Positions 5,244-8,235 of a stretch of 8,235 nt of DNA are shown here, in pieces. The position numbers and the translations under genes are program-made. The stretch lies in contig CAUWLJ010000122.1 in assembly GCA_963559585.1 (NCBI GenBank), positions 1 to 8,235 on the forward strand. Reading direction: 5' to 3'. Source of the stretch: Eisenbergiella sp963559585 (GTDB lineage: Bacteria; Bacillota; Clostridia; Lachnospirales; Lachnospiraceae). Positions within the stretch are counted from its first letter, which is position 1. Each line of letters starts with the position of its first letter. The notes below the pieces were generated by a model. The model was not told where the DNA came from, did not search any database, and worked only from the letters and a program-made list of their open reading frames with translations.

Positions 5244-6421
5244 GCGGCAGGGCATGGATCGAATTGAACATGGGGAACCTGCGCCGCAACATCCGCATTC
5301 TGCAGAGCCGTCTGCCAAAGGGCTGCCGCCTGATGCCTGCGGTGAAGGCAAACGCCTACGGGCACGGGATGGAGCTGATCCTGCAGGAATGCCGCCGCGT
5401 CGGAATTGAGGACTTCTGTGTGGCAACTGCAGAGGAAGGGGCGCAGGCGCGCCGCCAGGGAGCGAAGGGGACGGTGCTGGTGCTGGGCTGTACGCCTCCA
5501 GGGCAGTTTCCACTGCTGGAAAGCTTCTGTCTGACGCAGACGGCGGTGGATTATGAATATGCCTGGAGACTGAACAGCTATGGCAGACCGCTCCGGGTAC
5601 AGATCGCGGTTGATACGGGAATGCACCGCCTGGGGGAGAGCTGGGACTGCATACAGCGTATCCGGCAGATCTTTTTCCTGAAAAATCTGGAGATAGAAGG
5701 GATATTTACGCACCTGTGCGCTGCTGACGGACGAAGCCGCAGACAGAGGACTTTTACGAAAATGCAGGCGGAACGGTTCTGGCAGACGGTAAAGGCTCTG
5801 GAAAAAGAAGGGATGGAATGCAGACAGGCACACCTTCTGAGCAGCTATGGAGCGCTTTCTTATCCGGAATTTGGCGGGACGTTTGCGCGCTGCGGCATCG
5901 CCCTTTACGGCGTATTGAGCAGCAGAGCGGATGAACGGCGGATGAACACAGGACTTCTGCCGGTGCTTTCCCTGTATGCAAGGGTGGTATCCCTGCGGAC
6001 GCTGGAAAAGGGCGAGTGTGCAGGATATGGCCTGGCGTTCCGGGCGCGGAGAAAAACAAGGCTGGCAGTTTTGTCAATCGGCTATGCGGACGGCGTGCCC
6101 CGCAGCCTTTCCTGCGGAAAGGGCTGGGTGCTGCTCAACGGCAGAAAGGCTCCGGTTGCCGGAAGGATCTGTATGGACCAGATGCTTGTGGATGTGACCG
6201 GGATCTCGCAGGTAAAGGCAGGCGATACAGCGGTGCTGATCGGACGGGATGGAAGGGAGAGCATCGGCGTCTGCCACATGGCAGAGCGGGCGGGGACGAT
6301 CTCAAATGAAATATTGAGCCGTCTGGGGAGCCGGCTGGAAAGAGTGGTGGACTCCTGCGGGGATACGGCTATCAATAATTGTCATAAAGGAATGGCAGAA
6401 GCCGGATTCTGGAGGGATTGA
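5240..6421 (+). CDS. vanT: VanT-type serine/alanine racemase, soluble racemase domain only (393 aa)
   Basis: A PLP-dependent fold-III racemase expected to supply D-Ser to VanG. PLP lysine K36 lies in MPAVKANAYGHG (32-43) and catalytic tyrosine Y263 in GYGLAF. Other family blocks are VDTGMHRLG (124-132), FTHLCAAD (156-163), HLLSSYG (198-204), IALYGVLS (220-227), SIGYADGVPRSLS (279-291) and RICMDQ (309-314). TISNEILSRLGSRLERV (353-369) puts N356 where alanine racemases have the substrate-pocket tyrosine (TINYE); asparagine there is the known mark of VanT serine racemases. Blocks resemble VanTG closely, but the roughly 330-residue, ten-helix acyltransferase-3-type membrane domain normally fused to the N-terminus is absent: the protein starts MSGRAWIELN at an ATG with GGAGG 7 bases upstream. 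A Cys-containing tail of about 22 residues follows the fold. Overlap with the acetyltransferase gene indicates coupling. Confidence 0.88.
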   Translation: MSGRAWIELNMGNLRRNIRILQSRLPKGCRLMPAVKANAYGHGMELILQECRRVGIEDFCVATAEEGAQARRQGAKGTVLVLGCTPPGQFPLLESFCLTQTAVDYEYAWRLNSYGRPLRVQIAVDTGMHRLGESWDCIQRIRQIFFLKNLEIEGIFTHLCAADGRSRRQRTFTKMQAERFWQTVKALEKEGMECRQAHLLSSYGALSYPEFGGTFARCGIALYGVLSSRADERRMNTGLLPVLSLYARVVSLRTLEKGECAGYGLAFRARRKTRLAVLSIGYADGVPRSLSCGKGWVLLNGRKAPVAGRICMDQMLVDVTGISQVKAGDTAVLIGRDGRESIGVCHMAERAGTISNEILSRLGSRLERVVDSCGDTAINNCHKGMAEAGFWRD

Positions 6422-6446
6422 CAAGCTTTTTTTACTATTCTATAAT
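6418..6446 (+). promoter_or_regulatory. Perfect consensus sigma-A promoter upstream of guaA
   Basis: TTGACA (6418-6423), exactly 17 bases, TATAAT (6441-6446): both hexamers match consensus fully. The -35 contains the TGA stop of vanT. Transcription would start near 6453, giving guaA a leader of about 160 bases. This should uncouple guaA expression from vancomycin induction. Confidence 0.85.
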
Positions 6447-6452
6447 AAACCA

Positions 6453-6613
6453 TATTTTATGGGTAAAACCGTTATTTCAGCAGAAGAGAGCATTTCGCGG
6501 CCTGGGCTGTGAAAGCTGTGGAGTGCGTAAAAGGAACTGTGCGGCAGCAGCCTGAAAGAGACAGAGCTGCTGGAAACCTGGAGGCCGCAGATGCGGCAGA
6601 ATGTGAGGAAAGA
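6453..6613 (+). promoter_or_regulatory. Structured guaA 5' leader, no recognised riboswitch
   Basis: The leader can form a 7-bp hairpin, CAGCAGC/GCTGCTG (6545-6551 with 6566-6572), inside a longer-range 7-bp stem, GCGGCCT/AGGCCGC (6497-6503 with 6582-6588), ending about 25 bases before the guaA start. I do not recognise a purine, PRPP or T-box class, and there is no terminator. It may control ribosome access, or simply be a decayed end of the van region. Confidence 0.35.
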
Positions 6614-8155
6614 ATGGAAAGAGAGCTTGTGATCGTTCTCGACTTCGGCGGACAGTACAATCAGCTGATCGCCAGGAGGGTCAGGGAATGCGGCGTTTAC
6701 TGCGAAGTCCATCCCTGTACCCTGAACCTTGACCAAATCAGGGAAATGAACCCCAAAGGAATCATTTTTACAGGCGGCCCCAACAGCGTATATGGGGAGG
6801 ATGCTCCCAGATGCCGGAAGGAAATATTTGAAATGGGAATCCCCATCCTGGGCATCTGCTACGGCTCCCAGCTGATGGCCTACATGCTGGGCGGCAGTGT
6901 GAAAACCGCTCCCGTAAGCGAGTACGGCAAGACCCAGGTGGAGGTGGATACCGCCTCCCAGCTGTTTGCGGAAGTGAGCGCACAGACCATCTGCTGGATG
7001 AGCCACACCGACTATATTGAGACGGCTCCGGCGGATTTTGCGGTTACCGCCCACACCCCCGTCTGCCCGGTGGCGGCCATGGAACAGGCGGAAAAAAGGC
7101 TTTACGCTGTGCAGTTCCATCCTGAGGTGCTCCACACCAGGGAAGGAAAACAGATGCTTTCCAACTTTGTATACAAAATCTGCGGCTGTGCGGGAGACTG
7201 GAGAATGGACTCCTTTGTGGAGAACGCCATCCGCCAGATCCGCGAAAAGGTGGGGAGCGGCAAAGTCCTCTGCGCCCTTTCCGGCGGCGTGGACTCCTCC
7301 GTGGCCGCAGTCCTCCTTTCCAAAGCGGTGGGAAAACAGCTCACCTGCGTGTTTGTGGATCACGGCCTTCTCCGTAAAAACGAAGGGGACGAGGTGGAAG
7401 CCGTATTCGGGCCGGAGGGCAATTATGATCTGAATTTCATCCGTGTGAACGCCCAGGAAAGATTCTACAGCAGACTGGCCGGCGTGGAGGAACCGGAGGC
7501 CAAGCGCAAGATCATCGGCGAGGAATTTATCCGCGTATTTGAGGAGGAGGCCAGAAAGATCGGCGCTGTGGATTTTCTGGTACAGGGAACGATTTATCCC
7601 GACGTGATCGAAAGCGGCCTGGGAAAATCCGCCGTGATCAAGTCCCACCACAATGTGGGAGGTCTGCCCGACTGCGTGGACTTCAAGGAGATCATCGAGC
7701 CCCTGCGCCTTCTTTTCAAGGATGAGGTGCGCGCCGCCGGGCTGGAGCTGGGAATCCCTGAGTATCTGGTATACCGCCAGCCCTTCCCCGGCCCCGGTCT
7801 GGGAGTCCGCATTGTGGGCGAGGTGACGGCGGAAAAGGTGCGCATGGTGCAGGATGCGGACGCGATCTACCGGGAGGAGCTGGCCGCCAGCGGCGCGGAC
7901 AAGGGCCTGGGCCAGTATTTTGCCGCACTTACCAACATGCGAAGCGTGGGTGTGATGGGGGATGAGCGTACCTATGATTATGCGGTTGCCCTCCGGGCGG
8001 TGGTGACCTCAGACTTCATGACTGCGGAGGCGGCGGAAATCCCTTATGGGGTTCTCTCCAGGGTGATGAACAGGATCATTAATGAGGTGAAGGGCGTGAA
8101 TAGGGTGATGTATGATCTGACTTCTAAGCCGCCGGGGACGATTGAGTTTGAATAG
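6614..8155 (+). CDS. guaA: GMP synthase (glutamine-hydrolysing), 513 aa
   Basis: Converts XMP, ATP and glutamine to GMP: cytoplasmic, last step of guanine nucleotide synthesis. It is a full-length fused enzyme. The class I glutamine amidotransferase domain spans about 1-192, with nucleophile C82 in GICYGSQ and H169/E171 in QFHPEV. The ATP pyrophosphatase domain starts at about 200, with PP-loop SGGVDSS (223-229). The C-terminal dimerisation domain follows, with RQPFPGPGLGVRI and the end KPPGTIEFE. The start ATG has GAGG (6605-6608) 5 bases upstream; an in-frame GTG at 6509 would add 35 residues unlike any GuaA N-terminus. Its codon use leans to C-ending codons (ACC, GCC, CTC, CCC) more than the van genes, fitting a highly expressed core gene or a different origin of the cluster. 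It is a core gene unrelated to resistance, but its 3' end is a known island insertion site. Confidence 0.97.
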   Translation: MERELVIVLDFGGQYNQLIARRVRECGVYCEVHPCTLNLDQIREMNPKGIIFTGGPNSVYGEDAPRCRKEIFEMGIPILGICYGSQLMAYMLGGSVKTAPVSEYGKTQVEVDTASQLFAEVSAQTICWMSHTDYIETAPADFAVTAHTPVCPVAAMEQAEKRLYAVQFHPEVLHTREGKQMLSNFVYKICGCAGDWRMDSFVENAIRQIREKVGSGKVLCALSGGVDSSVAAVLLSKAVGKQLTCVFVDHGLLRKNEGDEVEAVFGPEGNYDLNFIRVNAQERFYSRLAGVEEPEAKRKIIGEEFIRVFEEEARKIGAVDFLVQGTIYPDVIESGLGKSAVIKSHHNVGGLPDCVDFKEIIEPLRLLFKDEVRAAGLELGIPEYLVYRQPFPGPGLGVRIVGEVTAEKVRMVQDADAIYREELAASGADKGLGQYFAALTNMRSVGVMGDERTYDYAVALRAVVTSDFMTAEAAEIPYGVLSRVMNRIINEVKGVNRVMYDLTSKPPGTIEFE

Positions 8156-8168
8156 TTGGAGCAGAGCT

Positions 8169-8195
8169 TCAAAGCCTTTATTAGCAAGGCTTTGA
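8169..8195. repeat. 10-bp perfect inverted repeat after guaA
   Basis: TCAAAGCCTT (8169-8178) and AAGGCTTTGA (8186-8195) are exact reverse complements around a 7-base loop, 13 bases past the guaA stop. No T-run follows on the plus strand, so it is a poor intrinsic terminator. It may be an RNA 3'-end hairpin or an integrase/excision-type binding site. Confidence 0.6.
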
Positions 8196-8234
8196 TAAGG
8201 ATGGTAGTAGAAAACCAGTAAAATCAAGGCTTTG
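8185..8234. repeat. Direct repeat CAAGGCTTTG (two copies, 40 bp apart)
   Basis: CAAGGCTTTG occurs at 8185-8194 and again at 8225-8234, with the inverted version at 8170-8178. Three copies of the same short arm in 66 bases beside the guaA 3' end, in a stretch more AT-rich than guaA, resemble the recombinase arm sites found at the ends of integrative elements. The window stops too soon to see an integrase gene. Confidence 0.5.
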
Positions 8235-8235
8235 C

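Noticed and set aside
6424..6433. AAGC...GCTTTTTTT after vanT as an intrinsic terminator
   Set aside because: Only about 4 bp of stem with a long loop; the T-run lies in the spacer of the guaA promoter.
6459..6512. 17-codon uORF in the guaA leader (MGKTVISAEES start)
   Set aside because: No ribosome binding site; only about 6 bases after the inferred transcription start; no run of regulatory codons.
6480..6613. T-box-like leader (GAAGAGAG followed by stems)
   Set aside because: No TGGNACCGCG antiterminator bulge sequence and no terminator; guaA is not a usual T-box target.

Overview
The window looks like a chromosomal segment of a low-to-moderate GC Firmicute, most probably a Clostridia/Lachnospiraceae-type gut anaerobe. 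The reasons are a VanG-type (D-Ala-D-Ser) glycopeptide-response cluster, strong AGGAGG-type ribosome binding sites, DUF3990/DUF3791-type small genes and a bacilli/clostridia-length GuaA. This is inferred from gene content; I could not search a database.

Layout. (1) Positions 1-560 are AT-rich and read on the minus strand. They hold a good promoter, a degenerate or very short coding stretch, a DUF3791-like gene of 72 residues, and the first 27 codons of a DUF3990-like gene cut by the window edge. (2) Positions 560-755 are the regulatory region of vanR. (3) Positions 756-6421 are a tightly packed plus-strand van cluster: vanR-vanS, then a 223-base gap holding a strong terminator and a second copy of the presumed VanR operator, then vanW-vanG-acetyltransferase-vanT. 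The last three junctions show overlap or coupling. (4) Positions 6422-6613 are a leader headed by a perfect TTGACA-17-TATAAT promoter. (5) Positions 6614-8155 are guaA (GMP synthetase). (6) The last 80 bases contain a 10-bp inverted repeat and a third copy of its arm, directly after the guaA 3' end, a known integration hotspot for genomic islands.

How the genes work together. VanS would sense glycopeptide stress and phosphorylate VanR. VanR would bind TCGTAAGAATTT-type boxes before vanR and before vanW. VanT (a PLP racemase) would make D-serine and VanG would join D-Ala to D-Ser, giving a precursor terminus with reduced vancomycin affinity. VanW has no established function.

What is unusual. 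The cluster has no vanXY or vanY to remove normal D-Ala-ending precursors. The racemase lacks the multi-span membrane domain that VanT proteins normally carry. The place between vanG and vanT, where vanXY normally sits, is taken by a small left-handed beta-helix (serine-acetyltransferase-like) enzyme. This vanG/acetyltransferase/soluble-racemase arrangement is the most interesting part of the window. It could be a divergent D-serine pathway, a non-resistance role, or a resistance module that relies on a peptidase elsewhere.
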